The notes beneath the pieces are model-generated. The model searched no databases. It worked only from the letters and a program-made list of their open reading frames with translations, and was not told the DNA's origin. Below, piece after piece: positions 9,278-18,108 of a stretch of 54,008 nucleotides of DNA. How positions within the stretch are numbered: position 1 is the first letter of the stretch; every line of letters starts with the position of its first letter. This stretch comes from an uncultured Clostridia bacterium (GTDB taxonomy: Bacteria; Bacillota; Clostridia; Lachnospirales; Cellulosilyticaceae): contig CAKZUB010000085.1 of assembly GCA_937921505.1 (NCBI GenBank), forward strand, positions 1-54,008, given 5' to 3'. The translations under genes were made by a program, and so were the position numbers.

Positions 9278-9721
9278 ATGAATTTAAATGAATTAAAACC
9301 ATTAGAAGGTTCAAAAAAAGAATCTTTCCGTGTAGGTAGAGGACATGGTTCTGGAAACGGAAAAACAGCGGGAAGAGGACATAAAGGACAAAATTCTAGA
9401 TCAGGTGGTGGAGTAAGACCAGGTTTTGAAGGGGGGCAAATGCCTTTATACAGAAGACTTCCTAAACGTGGATTTACAAACCGTAATAGTTTAGAAATAG
9501 TAGGGATTAATGTAGATTTATTAAATCGCTTTGAAGATGGCGCTGTGGTAACAGTTGAAGCTATGATAACAGCCGGAATCATTAAAAATCCAAGAGATGG
9601 TGTTAAAATTCTTGGGAAAGGTGATTTAACAAAGAAATTAACTGTTAAAGCAAATGCATTCAGTGCAGGAGCTAAAGAAAAAATTGAAGCTGTGGGTGGA
9701 AAAACAGAAGAGGTGATGTAG
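9278..9721 (+). CDS. rplO: 50S ribosomal protein L15
   Basis: The protein has 147 residues. Its long Gly/Arg-rich N-terminal extension ([20 protein letters not shown] at 18-37, then [15 protein letters not shown]) threads into 23S rRNA. The C-terminal globular domain ends with [17 protein letters not shown]15 is a late assembly protein. AAAGGAGGTG precedes the ATG. The TAG stop at 9719-9721 directly abuts the secY GTG at 9722, implying coupled translation with the translocase subunit. Confidence 0.98.
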   Translation: MNLNELKPLEGSKKESFRVGRGHGSGNGKTAGRGHKGQNSRSGGGVRPGFEGGQMPLYRRLPKRGFTNRNSLEIVGINVDLLNRFEDGAVVTVEAMITAGIIKNPRDGVKILGKGDLTKKLTVKANAFSAGAKEKIEAVGGKTEEVM

Positions 9722-10990
9722 GTGGATTTATTCAAAACTCTTAAAAATGCATGGAGAGTGCCAGAACTACGCAAAAAACTAATTTTTACACTTTGGATGT
9801 TTCTTATCATAAGAATAGGTGCACATATAACGGTACCAGGTATTAATACTGAAGCTGTTCTAGATATGATGAATCAAAATGCAGGAAATGTTTTAAATTT
9901 AATGGATGTTATAACAGGTGGAGCCTTCAAGACAATGGCGCTTTTCGCCTTTGGAGTAGGGCCTTATATTACAGCAAGTATTATTATGCAGCTTTTACAA
10001 ATTGCTATAACTAAACTTGAGGATTTGGCTAAAGAAGGCGAACAAGGAAGAAAGAAAATTAATAAGTATACACGCTATGTAACATTAGGACTTGCCATCA
10101 TCCAATCATCAGCTACAACTCTTACGCTTAGCAGGCAACAACCTAGCATCTTAGTAAATAATAACATATGGACATTTTTAGTAGTTGTTATTTCATTCGT
10201 AGCAGGTTCGATGCTCGTAATGTGGATTGGTGAACAGATTACACAAAAAGGTATAGGAAATGGTATATCACTTATTATCTTTATTAATATTATTTCAAGA
10301 CTTCCACAAAACTTCATCGTGTTATTCCAAACACATGGCTATTTAATACCAACTATTATTGTATTGTTATTCGTATTAGTAATAGGATTTGTTGTACTAA
10401 TGGCTCAAGGAGAAAGAAGAATTGCAGTACAGTATGCAAAGCGTACAGCAGGACGTAAAGTCTATGGAGGACAATCACAACATATTCCTATTAAAGTTAA
10501 TTTAGCGGGAGTATTACCGATTATCTTTGCAATGTCTATTATGAATTTCCCCGAAGTTGTTACCAACTTATTTGGAGGAACAACAAATGAAATATGGGAT
10601 ACAGTGCTTAGATTTTTAAGATGGACTCATCCTGTAGGAACAGTAATCTATGTAGTACTCATATTTGCATTTTCATTTTTTTACTCTACTATTGCATTTA
10701 ACCCAATGGAAGTTGCATCTAACATGAAAAAAGGTGGCGGATTTATACCAGGTATAAGACCTGGCAAGCCAACATCAGATTACTTAAGTGATGTTGCAAC
10801 ACGCATTACTTTGCTTGGAGCTATCTTTTTAGCGATACTTGCAGTCACTCCACTCTTATTTGAATATACATTAAACGTGCAAGTAGCATTTTCAGGAACA
10901 TCACTTTTAATTATTGTTGGTGTAGCACTTGAAACACTTAAACAAATTGAATCACAGATGCTAATGAGACACTATAAAGGATTTTTGTAG
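9722..10990 (+). CDS. secY: Preprotein translocase subunit SecY
   Basis: The 422-residue integral membrane protein has about ten transmembrane helices and the SecY signatures: the plug and helix 2 region (GGAFKTMALFAFGVGPYITA), GNGISLIIFINIISRLP in the middle, and the cytoplasmic loop with QGERRIAVQYAKR. Near the C-terminus, GGGFIPGIRPGKPT is part of the ribosome/SecA contact loop. SecY forms the channel of the general secretion system. The start is GTG, immediately after the rplO stop, with GAAGAGGTGATGTAG as ribosome-binding region. Confidence 0.98.
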   Translation: MDLFKTLKNAWRVPELRKKLIFTLWMFLIIRIGAHITVPGINTEAVLDMMNQNAGNVLNLMDVITGGAFKTMALFAFGVGPYITASIIMQLLQIAITKLEDLAKEGEQGRKKINKYTRYVTLGLAIIQSSATTLTLSRQQPSILVNNNIWTFLVVVISFVAGSMLVMWIGEQITQKGIGNGISLIIFINIISRLPQNFIVLFQTHGYLIPTIIVLLFVLVIGFVVLMAQGERRIAVQYAKRTAGRKVYGGQSQHIPIKVNLAGVLPIIFAMSIMNFPEVVTNLFGGTTNEIWDTVLRFLRWTHPVGTVIYVVLIFAFSFFYSTIAFNPMEVASNMKKGGGFIPGIRPGKPTSDYLSDVATRITLLGAIFLAILAVTPLLFEYTLNVQVAFSGTSLLIIVGVALETLKQIESQMLMRHYKGFL

Positions 10991-11010
10991 AAAGATAGGA
11001 GGCTGTCGCT

Positions 11011-11658
11011 ATGAGATTAATATTACTCGGAGCCCCAGGGGCTGGTAAAGGGACACAAGCAGAAATGCTTATACAATTATATGATATCCCAGGTATATCT
11101 ACAGGAAATATTTTTAGAGAACATATTTCTAATAATACACCCTTAGGTAAGCAAGCAAAAGCTTATATGGATCAAGGTCAGCTCGTACCTGATTCTCTTG
11201 TTATAGAACTTGTAAAAAGCAGAATTACACAAGATGACTGTAAAAATGGGATGATCTTTGATGGATTTCCAAGAACCATTCCACAAGCACAGGCACTAGA
11301 TGTGATGTTATCAGAATTAAATATACCAATTGATTATGTTGTTAATGTAGAAGTACCAGATGAAATGATTGTTGAGCGTATGGCAGGCAGAACTGTTTGT
11401 CCAAGCTGCGGAGCTTCTTATCATAAGGTAAGTAAAAAAGAGAACGTATCAGGTATATGTAACGCGTGCAGTACAAATCTAGTCCAAAGAGAAGATGATA
11501 AAGAAGAAACAGTGAAAACGAGACTAGAAATCTATCATGCACAAACTGAACCACTTATTGCATACTACAAAGCTCAAGGAAAAGTACTTGATATTAAAGG
11601 AGTAGGCACTGTGGAAGAAGTACGTGCAGCAGTAAAAAAAGCATTAGGAGTGAACTAG
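11011..11658 (+). CDS. adk: Adenylate kinase, zinc-lid form
   Basis: The enzyme interconverts ATP + AMP and 2 ADP. The 215-residue protein has the P-loop GAPGAGKGT (8-16), the AMP-binding region with TGNIFREHI, the DGFPRT motif (84-89), and a long LID with a zinc site at Cys130, Cys133, Cys150 and Cys153. This lid is common in Gram-positive long-form adenylate kinases. AGGAGGC precedes the ATG 20 nt after secY. The secY-adk-map order is conserved in Firmicutes. Confidence 0.98.
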   Translation: MRLILLGAPGAGKGTQAEMLIQLYDIPGISTGNIFREHISNNTPLGKQAKAYMDQGQLVPDSLVIELVKSRITQDDCKNGMIFDGFPRTIPQAQALDVMLSELNIPIDYVVNVEVPDEMIVERMAGRTVCPSCGASYHKVSKKENVSGICNACSTNLVQREDDKEETVKTRLEIYHAQTEPLIAYYKAQGKVLDIKGVGTVEEVRAAVKKALGVN

Positions 11659-11659
11659 G

Positions 11660-12418
11660 ATGCCAATCCCCATTAAATCTGATATTGAAATAAATTTAAT
11701 GAAAGAGGCAGCAAACATATTAATAGAGGCTCACGAGATAGTAGCTAGATCAGTACAAGAAGGTATTACAACTAAAGAATTAGATGCTATTGCAGAAAAG
11801 TTTATAAAAAGTAAGCATGCATTTCCATCTTTTAAAGGGTATTGTGGATACCCAGCATCAGCTTGTATTTCTATTAATGAGGAAGTTGTACATGGCATTC
11901 CAGGTAAACGTAAGTTAAGGCAAGGCGATTTAGTAAGTGTAGACCTTGGGGTATACTACAAAGGATATCACTCGGATGCTGCAAGGTCCTATACTGTTGG
12001 AGATGTATCACCTGAGGTATTGAAACTGATAGAAGTTACCAAACAGAGTTTTTTTGAAGGTTTAAAATATGCAAAACCAGGCAATCATCTAGGACAGATA
12101 TCTCTTGCAATACAAAGTTATGTTGAGAAACATGGTTTTTCAGTAGTAAGAGATTTAGTAGGACATGGAATAGGAAAAGAATTGCACGAAGAACCACAAG
12201 TTCCAAACTACAAGACACCTGGAAGAGGACCAAAACTTCAAAAAGGTATGGTGCTCGCTATAGAACCTATGGTTAACATGGGCACTTGGCAAGTAAGAGC
12301 ACTAGAAGATGATTGGACGTTCGTAACAAGAGATGGCATGCCATCTGCACATTATGAAAATACTGTGGTTATTACCAATGATATTCCAGAAATACTTACA
12401 TTACAAAGCAGTAAGTAA
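11660..12418 (+). CDS. map: Methionine aminopeptidase, type I
   Basis: This cytosolic metallopeptidase removes the initiator methionine from nascent proteins. The 252-residue pita-bread fold is indicated by the metal ligands Asp95 (SVDLGV), Asp106 (HSDAARS), His169 (LVGHGIG), Glu202 (AIEPM) and Glu233 (HYENTV), plus the substrate His78 (VVHGIPG). The ATG follows the adk stop by a single base. The C-terminal residues after the last ligand are short, as in type Ia enzymes without a zinc-finger extension. Confidence 0.98.
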   Translation: MPIPIKSDIEINLMKEAANILIEAHEIVARSVQEGITTKELDAIAEKFIKSKHAFPSFKGYCGYPASACISINEEVVHGIPGKRKLRQGDLVSVDLGVYYKGYHSDAARSYTVGDVSPEVLKLIEVTKQSFFEGLKYAKPGNHLGQISLAIQSYVEKHGFSVVRDLVGHGIGKELHEEPQVPNYKTPGRGPKLQKGMVLAIEPMVNMGTWQVRALEDDWTFVTRDGMPSAHYENTVVITNDIPEILTLQSSK

Positions 12419-12430
12419 TGAGGTGATTAA

Positions 12431-12709
12431 ATGAATAGCGAGTATGAGGTAGGGCAGGTTGTTTTCTCAAAATGCGGACGTGATCAAGGGAAACCATTCA
12501 TAGTTGTAAGCGTAGAAGAAGAATATGTTTATTTGAGTGATGGAAAGTTACGAAAAATTGATAGTCCTAAGCTAAAAAAGAAGAAGCATGTTCAAAAGAC
12601 TAATACAATTAGTGAATGGATAAAACAAAAAATAATAGAAGAAAATAACCTAACAAACAATGATGTTAGGAAAGCTCTAAAAGAGTATGTAGGGCAATCT
12701 TCTGTGTAA
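12431..12709 (+). CDS. KOW domain-containing RNA-binding protein
   Basis: This 92-residue basic protein starts [20 protein letters not shown], a KOW/SH3-like opening resembling the L14e/L27e family of archaeal and eukaryotic ribosomal proteins. The middle is strongly basic ([10 protein letters not shown]), and the C-terminal half looks helical. It sits between map and infA, where many Clostridia carry an uncharacterised KOW protein. That context suggests an RNA- or ribosome-linked role, but the function is not established. GAGGTGA precedes the ATG 12 nt after map. Confidence 0.85.
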   Translation: MNSEYEVGQVVFSKCGRDQGKPFIVVSVEEEYVYLSDGKLRKIDSPKLKKKKHVQKTNTISEWIKQKIIEENNLTNNDVRKALKEYVGQSSV

Positions 12710-12725
12710 TGAGGAGGTTTGTAAC

Positions 12726-12944
12726 TTGGCTAAAGGTGATGTTATAGAAGTAGAAGGAACGGTGATAGAAAAGTTACCAAATGCAATGTTTAAGGTTGAG
12801 ATTGAGGGAGGGCATGTTGTCCTTGGTCATATCTCAGGAAAACTACGTATGAATTTCATCCGGGTACTTCCGGGTGATAAAGTAACTATTGAACTTTCTC
12901 CGTATGATTTAACCAAAGGACGAATTATATGGCGTTCTAAATAA
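12726..12944 (+). CDS. infA: Translation initiation factor IF-1
   Basis: The 72-residue single S1/OB-domain protein reads [20 protein letters not shown] from its second residue, with [17 protein letters not shown] in the centre and [10 protein letters not shown] at the end. These are all IF-1 signatures. IF-1 occupies the 30S A site during initiation. The start codon is TTG, 6 nt after GAGGAGGTT (12712-12720). The weak start codon behind a strong ribosome-binding site may limit its level relative to ribosomal proteins. Confidence 0.97.
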   Translation: MAKGDVIEVEGTVIEKLPNAMFKVEIEGGHVVLGHISGKLRMNFIRVLPGDKVTIELSPYDLTKGRIIWRSK

Positions 12945-12971
12945 ATGGTATAATAGAAAGGAGAACAGAAA

Positions 12972-13085
12972 ATGAAAGTACGCCCATCTGTAAAAAAGAT
13001 ATGCGAAAAGTGTAAAATAATCAAAAGAAAAGGTCGTGTTTGCGTTATCTGTGAGAATCCAAAGCACAAACAAAAACAAGGCTAA
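12972..13085 (+). CDS. rpmJ: 50S ribosomal protein L36, zinc type
   Basis: This 37-codon gene encodes the smallest ribosomal protein: [15 protein letters not shown] followed by a basic stretch and a C-terminal [11 protein letters not shown]. The zinc ligands are Cys11, Cys14, Cys27 and His32, the L36 type I pattern. AAAGGAG (12957-12963) is about 8 nt from the ATG. It follows infA by 27 nt, the standard position, and precedes the internal promoter for the alpha operon. Confidence 0.97.
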   Translation: MKVRPSVKKICEKCKIIKRKGRVCVICENPKHKQKQG

Positions 13086-13122
13086 TACGTTTTAATATCC
13101 AATATATGGTTTATTATAAATC

Positions 13123-13151
13123 TTGATTTACAGGTAAATATAAGATATAAT
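13123..13151 (+). promoter_or_regulatory. Internal sigma-A promoter for rpsM-rpsK-rpsD-rpoA-rplQ
   Basis: TTGATT (13123-13128) and a perfect TATAAT (13146-13151) are separated by exactly 17 bp. This lies in the 158-nt gap between rpmJ and rpsM, the longest gap in the super-operon after the leader. It would give the alpha operon its own transcript. Confidence 0.8.
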
Positions 13152-13186
13152 AATGTTTTGTGTAGTTGTGACTTAAAGCGGCTGCG

Positions 13187-13202
13187 GCATAGTTAGCTAT
13201 GC
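13187..13202 (+). promoter_or_regulatory. Leader hairpin upstream of rpsM
   Basis: GCATAG (13187-13192) pairs with CTATGC (13197-13202) over a 4-nt loop, within the roughly 85-nt leader between the internal promoter and rpsM. It has no T-run, so it is not a terminator. In other bacteria S4 regulates alpha-operon or rpsD transcripts through leader RNA. Whether this hairpin belongs to such a site is unknown. Confidence 0.4.
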
Positions 13203-13243
13203 TGTGTGAATAGATATTTAATCTTTAGGAGGTGCAAAGAAGA

Positions 13244-13612
13244 ATGGCACGTATTGCAGGTGTAGATTTACCAAAAAACAAACGTGTAGAAATCGGACTT
13301 ACTTATGTTTATGGTATTGGACGTCCAAGTTCTCGCGAGATTTTAGAACAAGCTGGAATAAATTTTGATACACGTGTTAAAGACTTGACAGATGAACAAG
13401 TAGCTAAAATTCGTGAACTTATCGACAAGAGTAAAATTGTTGAGGGTGATCTTCGTCGTGAAATCGCCTTAAATATTAAGAGGTTAATGGAAATTGGATG
13501 CTATAGAGGTATTCGTCATAGACGTGGACTTCCAGTAAGAGGACAAAAAACAAAAACAAATGCGCGTACGCGTAAAGGTCCTAAGAAAACAGTTGCAAAT
13601 AAAAAGAAATAG
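13244..13612 (+). CDS. rpsM: 30S ribosomal protein S13
   Basis: From ATG 13244 the product is 122 residues and starts [20 protein letters not shown], with [15 protein letters not shown] and the C-terminal [20 protein letters not shown]. An in-frame GTG at 13232 lies within the AGGAGGTGC ribosome-binding site (13227-13235), so it is rejected as the start. S13 contacts P-site tRNA and forms bridge B1 with L5. It is the first gene of the alpha operon behind its own promoter. Confidence 0.97.
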   Translation: MARIAGVDLPKNKRVEIGLTYVYGIGRPSSREILEQAGINFDTRVKDLTDEQVAKIRELIDKSKIVEGDLRREIALNIKRLMEIGCYRGIRHRRGLPVRGQKTKTNARTRKGPKKTVANKKK

Positions 13613-13635
13613 TAAATAAAGGAGGTTAAGATCTC

Positions 13636-14043
13636 ATGGCAGTAGCAAAAAAAGCGGCAAAAAAGGGTGCAACTCGTAGACGTCGCGACAGAAAACATGT
13701 AGAACGAGGAGTAGCGCATATTCAGTCTACTTTTAATAATACAATGGTTACGTTAACTGATACAAATGGCAATGCTCTTTCATGGGCTAGCGCAGGGGGA
13801 CTTGGTTTTAGAGGATCAAGAAAATCCACACCTTATGCAGCACAAATGGCAGCAGAGACAGCAGCAAAAGCAGCAATGGAACATGGTTTGAAATCAGTAG
13901 AAGTTATGGTTAAAGGACCAGGATCTGGTAGAGAAGCAGCTATAAGAGCACTTCAAGCAGCAGGTCTCGAGGTAACATTAATTAAAGATGTAAGCCCTGT
14001 GCCACATAACGGATGCCGACCACCAAAACGTAGAAGAGTGTAA
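13636..14043 (+). CDS. rpsK: 30S ribosomal protein S11
   Basis: The 135-residue protein has a basic N-terminus ([20 protein letters not shown]) and the S11 motifs [36 protein letters not shown] and [10 protein letters not shown] at the C-terminus. S11 lies in the platform next to the E-site codon. AAAGGAGGTT precedes the ATG. The order rpsM-rpsK-rpsD-rpoA is conserved. Confidence 0.98.
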   Translation: MAVAKKAAKKGATRRRRDRKHVERGVAHIQSTFNNTMVTLTDTNGNALSWASAGGLGFRGSRKSTPYAAQMAAETAAKAAMEHGLKSVEVMVKGPGSGREAAIRALQAAGLEVTLIKDVSPVPHNGCRPPKRRRV

Positions 14044-14062
14044 TAGGAGGTGTAGATAAAAA

Positions 14063-14689
14063 ATGGCTAGATATATTGGTTCGAAATGTAAACAATGCCG
14101 TCGTGAAGGAAAAAAATTGTTCCTAAAAGGCGAAAGATGTTTTTCAGCAGCGTGTTCAGTAGAAAAAAGACCTTATGCTCCAGGTCAACACGGTCAAGCT
14201 AAAAAGAAATTATCTGAATATGGTTTGCAATTACGTGAAAAACAAAAAGCAAAAAGAATATATGGTGTTCTTGAAGGTAAGTTTAGAGCTTATTTTGAAG
14301 AAGCAGATAATAAAAAAGGTATTACAGGTGAAAACTTACTTCGTTTTCTAGAACTTCGCTTAGATAATGTTGTGTATCGTTTGGGTCTTGGACGTTCACG
14401 TACAGAGGCTAGACAAGTTGTAAGACATAACTTAATCGTAGTTAATGGTAAGAGAGTTAATATTCCATCTTACCAAGTACGTCTTGGTGATGTTATTGAA
14501 ATTAAAGATGATGCAAAAAGTTTTGAGCGTTTTAAACTAATAAGTGAAGTAACAGCTTCTCGTATTGTACCAGAATGGTTAGAAGGCGACATTGAAAACC
14601 TTAGAGGAACAGTAAAAGCGATACCAGCTAGAGAACAGATTGATACAGAAGTAGAAGAAACACTTATCGTTGAGCTTTACTCTAAGTAA
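14063..14689 (+). CDS. rpsD: 30S ribosomal protein S4, zinc-containing form
   Basis: The 208-residue protein carries an N-terminal zinc knuckle formed by Cys9, Cys12, Cys26 and Cys31, then PYAPGQHGQ, and an S4 RNA-binding domain with [20 protein letters not shown] (about residues 96-115) and [13 protein letters not shown]4 is a primary assembly protein and part of the mRNA entry channel. Bacillus rpsD stands alone, whereas here it lies inside the alpha operon, as in many Clostridia. AGGAGGTG precedes the ATG. Confidence 0.98.
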   Translation: MARYIGSKCKQCRREGKKLFLKGERCFSAACSVEKRPYAPGQHGQAKKKLSEYGLQLREKQKAKRIYGVLEGKFRAYFEEADNKKGITGENLLRFLELRLDNVVYRLGLGRSRTEARQVVRHNLIVVNGKRVNIPSYQVRLGDVIEIKDDAKSFERFKLISEVTASRIVPEWLEGDIENLRGTVKAIPAREQIDTEVEETLIVELYSK

Positions 14690-14740
14690 TAGTTCGTCAC
14701 CCTCAATATTTTATTTAAAAACCAAAGGAGGGTTTATCCG

Positions 14741-15700
14741 GTGTTGGAATTTGAAAAACCACAAATAGAGATTAAAGAATTATCTGCTGATGGTAAATAT
14801 GGGTGCTTTATAGTTGAGCCACTCGAGAGAGGATATGGTATTACGCTTGGCAATAGTCTGCGTAGAATCTTATCTTCATCACTTCCAGGCTCTGCTATAA
14901 GTAGTATTAAGGTAGATGGGGTTCTTCATGAATTTAGCACAATTCCTCAAGTAAAAGAGGATGTTATAGAAATTATGCTAAACCTTAAAGGACTTGCAAT
15001 CCGTGATACAAGTATAAGTGGTGAACCTAAAATAGTCTATATTGAAGCAACTGGTGAAGGTGCTATAACAGGAGCAGATATCAAATGTGGTCCTGAAATA
15101 GAAATTCTTAATCCAGAGCTTCATATTGCAACTTTAAATGGTGGGGCTAACTCAAATCTATGTATTGAAATGACTATTACAAAAGGTCGTGGATATGAAG
15201 GTGTTGATAAGCTTAAGAAAACTGAGCTTCCAATAGGAGTTATCCCAGTTGATGCAAACTACACCCCAGTAGAACGTGTAAACTTTACAGTTGAAGATAC
15301 CCGTGTCGGTCAACAAACAGATTATGATAAGTTAACTTTAGAAGTTTGGACTAATGGTACTTTAAAACCAGATGAGGCAGTAAGTCTTGCAGCAAAAGTT
15401 TTAAGTGAACATTTAAATCTATTTATCGACTTATCAGAAAACGCTCGTACAACAGAAATAATGATAACAAAAGAAGATGATTCTAAAGAAAAAACTTTAG
15501 AAATGACTATAGAAGAACTAGATCTTTCTGTAAGATCATTCAACTGTCTAAAACGTGCGGGCATTAATACAGTTGAAGATTTAACGAATAAAACCGAAGA
15601 AGAAATGATGAAAGTTCGTAACTTAGGACGTAAATCATTAGAAGAGGTATTTCAGAAACTGGAAGAGCTTGGTTTTTCATTAAGACCAAGTGAAGACTGA
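14741..15700 (+). CDS. rpoA: DNA-directed RNA polymerase subunit alpha
   Basis: The 319-residue protein has the N-terminal assembly domain ([20 protein letters not shown] near residue 28, where beta and beta-prime dock) and the C-terminal domain (about 245-319) with [19 protein letters not shown] and [15 protein letters not shown], which bind UP-element DNA and activators. The start is GTG, about 10 nt after AAAGGAGGGT. Its place between rpsD and rplQ couples polymerase and ribosome supply. Confidence 0.98.
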   Translation: MLEFEKPQIEIKELSADGKYGCFIVEPLERGYGITLGNSLRRILSSSLPGSAISSIKVDGVLHEFSTIPQVKEDVIEIMLNLKGLAIRDTSISGEPKIVYIEATGEGAITGADIKCGPEIEILNPELHIATLNGGANSNLCIEMTITKGRGYEGVDKLKKTELPIGVIPVDANYTPVERVNFTVEDTRVGQQTDYDKLTLEVWTNGTLKPDEAVSLAAKVLSEHLNLFIDLSENARTTEIMITKEDDSKEKTLEMTIEELDLSVRSFNCLKRAGINTVEDLTNKTEEEMMKVRNLGRKSLEEVFQKLEELGFSLRPSED

Positions 15701-15724
15701 TGGCAAACAAAAGGAGGTTAGATC

Positions 15725-16252
15725 ATGGCTAGACAAAGAAAGCTTGGACGTGATGCTGCAGGACGTATGGCACTACTTCGTAACCAAGTTACAAATCTCT
15801 TATACCATGGGAAAATTAGAACAACAGTATCTAAAGCAAAAGAAATCCGCAAGATTGCAGAAGGCTTAATTGCAATGGCTGTTCGTGAAAAAGATAATTA
15901 TGAAGAAGTTACTATTACAGCTAAACAACCTAAAAAAGACGTGAATGGTAAACGTATTAAAGAAGTTGTAGAGGGTAAAAAAGTAACAGTATTCGAAGAA
16001 ATTGAAAAAACAATTAAAAAAGATAGTGCTTCTCGCTTACATGCAAGAAGACAGATGTTAAAGGTATTATATCCTGTAACAGAAGTTGATACTGCTAGAA
16101 GAAAACAAGCTAAAAAAGTTGATTTACCAGACCAACTATTTAGTGAAATCGCACCAAAATACGCAGATCGTAATGGTGGTTACACAAGAATCATCAAAAT
16201 AGGCCCTCGTAAAGGTGACGCTGCAGAAGAAGTAATTATTGAATTAGTATAA
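15725..16252 (+). CDS. rplQ: 50S ribosomal protein L17 with internal insertion
   Basis: The N-terminal half is ordinary L17 ([20 protein letters not shown], then [19 protein letters not shown]), and the C-terminal end [20 protein letters not shown] is equally typical. The protein is 175 residues, about 55 more than the usual form of roughly 120, because a charged segment of about 55 residues (from around Tyr59, including [20 protein letters not shown]) interrupts the fold. I recall the same insertion in Lachnospiraceae L17, so it is a lineage marker. L17 lies near the tunnel exit. AAAGGAGGTT precedes the ATG. Confidence 0.97.
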   Translation: MARQRKLGRDAAGRMALLRNQVTNLLYHGKIRTTVSKAKEIRKIAEGLIAMAVREKDNYEEVTITAKQPKKDVNGKRIKEVVEGKKVTVFEEIEKTIKKDSASRLHARRQMLKVLYPVTEVDTARRKQAKKVDLPDQLFSEIAPKYADRNGGYTRIIKIGPRKGDAAEEVIIELV

Positions 16253-16258
16253 TACCTA

Positions 16259-16290
16259 GGGATTAAGAACTGTTCTTAATCCCTTTTCTT
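16259..16290 (+). terminator. Rho-independent terminator of the ribosomal super-operon
   Basis: An 11-bp perfect stem pairs 16259-16269 with 16273-16283, followed by TTTTCTT. It lies 7 nt after the rplQ stop. A second weaker hairpin follows at about 16307-16327 (ACTCCTTAT against ATAAGGGGT), also with a T-rich tail, and may back it up. Confidence 0.9.
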
Positions 16291-16351
16291 CATAAAAATA
16301 TAGCAAACTCCTTATTAAATAAGGGGTATTTTATATGTAAATATAGATGTT

Positions 16352-16380
16352 TTAACTTCATTTAATAGAATGTTTATATA
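16352..16380 (+). promoter_or_regulatory. Candidate promoter of the ECF transporter operon
   Basis: TTAACT (16352-16357) and TATATA (16375-16380) are separated by 17 bp, each matching consensus at four of six positions. This is the best candidate between the super-operon terminator and ecfA1. The region is very AT-rich, so chance matches are likely. Confidence 0.35.
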
Positions 16381-16405
16381 TACATATAACAAAGGAGTGT
16401 CACCT

Positions 16406-17260
16406 ATGGAAAATATTATTAATGCTGACAATATCTCATTTGAGTATTACAATTATGATGAAAATGGAGAAAAAAAAGAAGCTATTACAGCACTTAACCA
16501 TATAAGCGTTTCCATTAAAAAAGGAGAATTTTTAGTTATCCTAGGTCATAATGGTTCAGGGAAATCTACATTTGCAAAGCATCTTAATGCCATTTTAACT
16601 CCAAAAGAAGGGACTTTGTTTATAAATGGAATAGATGCTACTGATTCGAAAAATATTTGGGATATCAGAAAGCAAGTAGGCATGGTGTTTCAAAATCCTG
16701 ACAATCAAATTGTAGCAACTATTGTCGAGGAGGATGTAGCTTTTGGACCAGAAAATATAGGAATTTCTCCAGAACAAATTAGAAAAAGAGTAGATGACTC
16801 TCTATATACTGTAGACATGACTGATTATAAGCGTAGATCTCCCAATCAGCTATCAGGAGGCCAAAAACAGCGTATTGCTATTGCAGGGGTGATCGCAATG
16901 CAACCACGATGTATTGTGTTTGATGAATCAACAGCTATGTTAGATCCAATTGGCAGAAAGCAAGTCATGCAGACTATGCATAAACTTAATAAGGAGCATG
17001 GTATTACTATCGTTCACATTACGCATTATATGCAAGAAGCAACCCTTGCAGATCGTATTATTGTTATGGAAAAAGGAGAAGTTGTACTGGAAGGTTCTCC
17101 AAGAGAAGTGTTTCAAGAAGTAGAAACTCTAAAAAATATTGGACTAGATGTGCCTGATGCAACTTATCTTATTTATTTGCTTAATCAAGAAGGATTTTCC
17201 TTCAAATCAGGTTTGTTAACTATTGAAGAGGTGGTGAATGAAATATGGCAATCAAAATAA
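16406..17260 (+). CDS. ecfA1: Energy-coupling factor transporter ATPase EcfA1
   Basis: This is one of two ATPases of the ECF vitamin/micronutrient transporter. From ATG 16406 it has 284 residues: Walker A GHNGSGKST (47-55), Q-loop VFQNPDNQIV, signature LSGGQKQRIAIAG and Walker B IVFDESTAMLD. The family insert NPDNQ is typical of EcfA1. An in-frame upstream ATG at 16370 has no ribosome-binding site, whereas AAAGGAGTG lies about 6 nt before 16406. The 3' end overlaps ecfA2 by 16 bp. No substrate-binding S component is nearby, so this is probably the shared core of a group II ECF system. Confidence 0.95.
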   Translation: MENIINADNISFEYYNYDENGEKKEAITALNHISVSIKKGEFLVILGHNGSGKSTFAKHLNAILTPKEGTLFINGIDATDSKNIWDIRKQVGMVFQNPDNQIVATIVEEDVAFGPENIGISPEQIRKRVDDSLYTVDMTDYKRRSPNQLSGGQKQRIAIAGVIAMQPRCIVFDESTAMLDPIGRKQVMQTMHKLNKEHGITIVHITHYMQEATLADRIIVMEKGEVVLEGSPREVFQEVETLKNIGLDVPDATYLIYLLNQEGFSFKSGLLTIEEVVNEIWQSK

Positions 17261-18108
17261 ACCATCTTAGTCATACCTATAATCCCAACACTCCTTTTGA
17301 AAAAGTGGCACTTCAGGATATTGATATAGAAATACAAGATGGAGATTTTGTAGGAATTATAGGGCATACTGGATCAGGCAAGAGTACTCTGATTCAAATG
17401 TTTAATGGTCTTATAAAGCCAAGCCTGGGACAGGTACTTATAAAGGGGCAAGATATTCATGCAGAAGGGGTAGATAAAAGAAAAATAAGGCAACAGGTAG
17501 GCCTTGTCTTTCAATATCCAGAATATCAGCTTTTTGAAATGACAGTATATGATGATGTTGCATTCGGACCTAAGAATTTGGGGTTATCTAAAGAGGAAAT
17601 AGATGAACGTGTTCGGTATGCATTAAGTGCGGTAGGCCTTGGTGATGAATACTATGAAAAATCGCCTTTTGAGCTTTCAGGTGGACAAAAAAGGAGAGTA
17701 GCCATTGCAGGGGTGCTTGCTATGAAGCCAGATATACTTATTCTCGATGAACCAACAGCAGGCCTCGATCCAAAAGGAAGAAATGCATTATTTAATCAGC
17801 TTAAAGAGATGCATGAAGAACTTAACTTGACCATTGTACTTATATCACATAGCATGGAGGATATGGCAAAATATGCAAAAAAGCTTATTGTCCTTTATCA
17901 AGGGAAAATAGCTTACCAAGGAAATACGAGAGAAATCTTTAGGGAAGGTAAAAAATTAGAACAGATAGGCCTTGCTATGCCACAGATTCGGTATATATTA
18001 GAGGAACTTAAAATGAAAGGAATGGCAATTGATACAGATGTTTTAACTGTAGAAGAAGCTGCCGTCATTATTAGAGATTACTTAAGAAAGGGAGGGGGCA
18101 CACAATGA
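17245..18108 (+). CDS. ecfA2: Energy-coupling factor transporter ATPase EcfA2
   Basis: The second ATPase has 287 residues with GHTGSGKST (about 39-47), Q-loop VFQYPEYQLFEMTV, signature LSGGQKRRVAIAG and Walker B LILDEPTAGLDPKG. The pairing of an EcfA1 with DESTAMLD and an EcfA2 with DEPTAGLD is normal for the heterodimer. It starts within ecfA1, after GAAGAGGTGGTG, and overlaps ecfT by 4 bp (ATGA). It is expected to bind the coupling helices of EcfT on the cytoplasmic face. Confidence 0.95.
   Translation: MAIKINHLSHTYNPNTPFEKVALQDIDIEIQDGDFVGIIGHTGSGKSTLIQMFNGLIKPSLGQVLIKGQDIHAEGVDKRKIRQQVGLVFQYPEYQLFEMTVYDDVAFGPKNLGLSKEEIDERVRYALSAVGLGDEYYEKSPFELSGGQKRRVAIAGVLAMKPDILILDEPTAGLDPKGRNALFNQLKEMHEELNLTIVLISHSMEDMAKYAKKLIVLYQGKIAYQGNTREIFREGKKLEQIGLAMPQIRYILEELKMKGMAIDTDVLTVEEAAVIIRDYLRKGGGTQ

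Noticed and set aside
13232..13243. GTG start that would lengthen S13 by four residues.
   Set aside because: The codon is part of the AGGAGGTGC ribosome-binding site itself.
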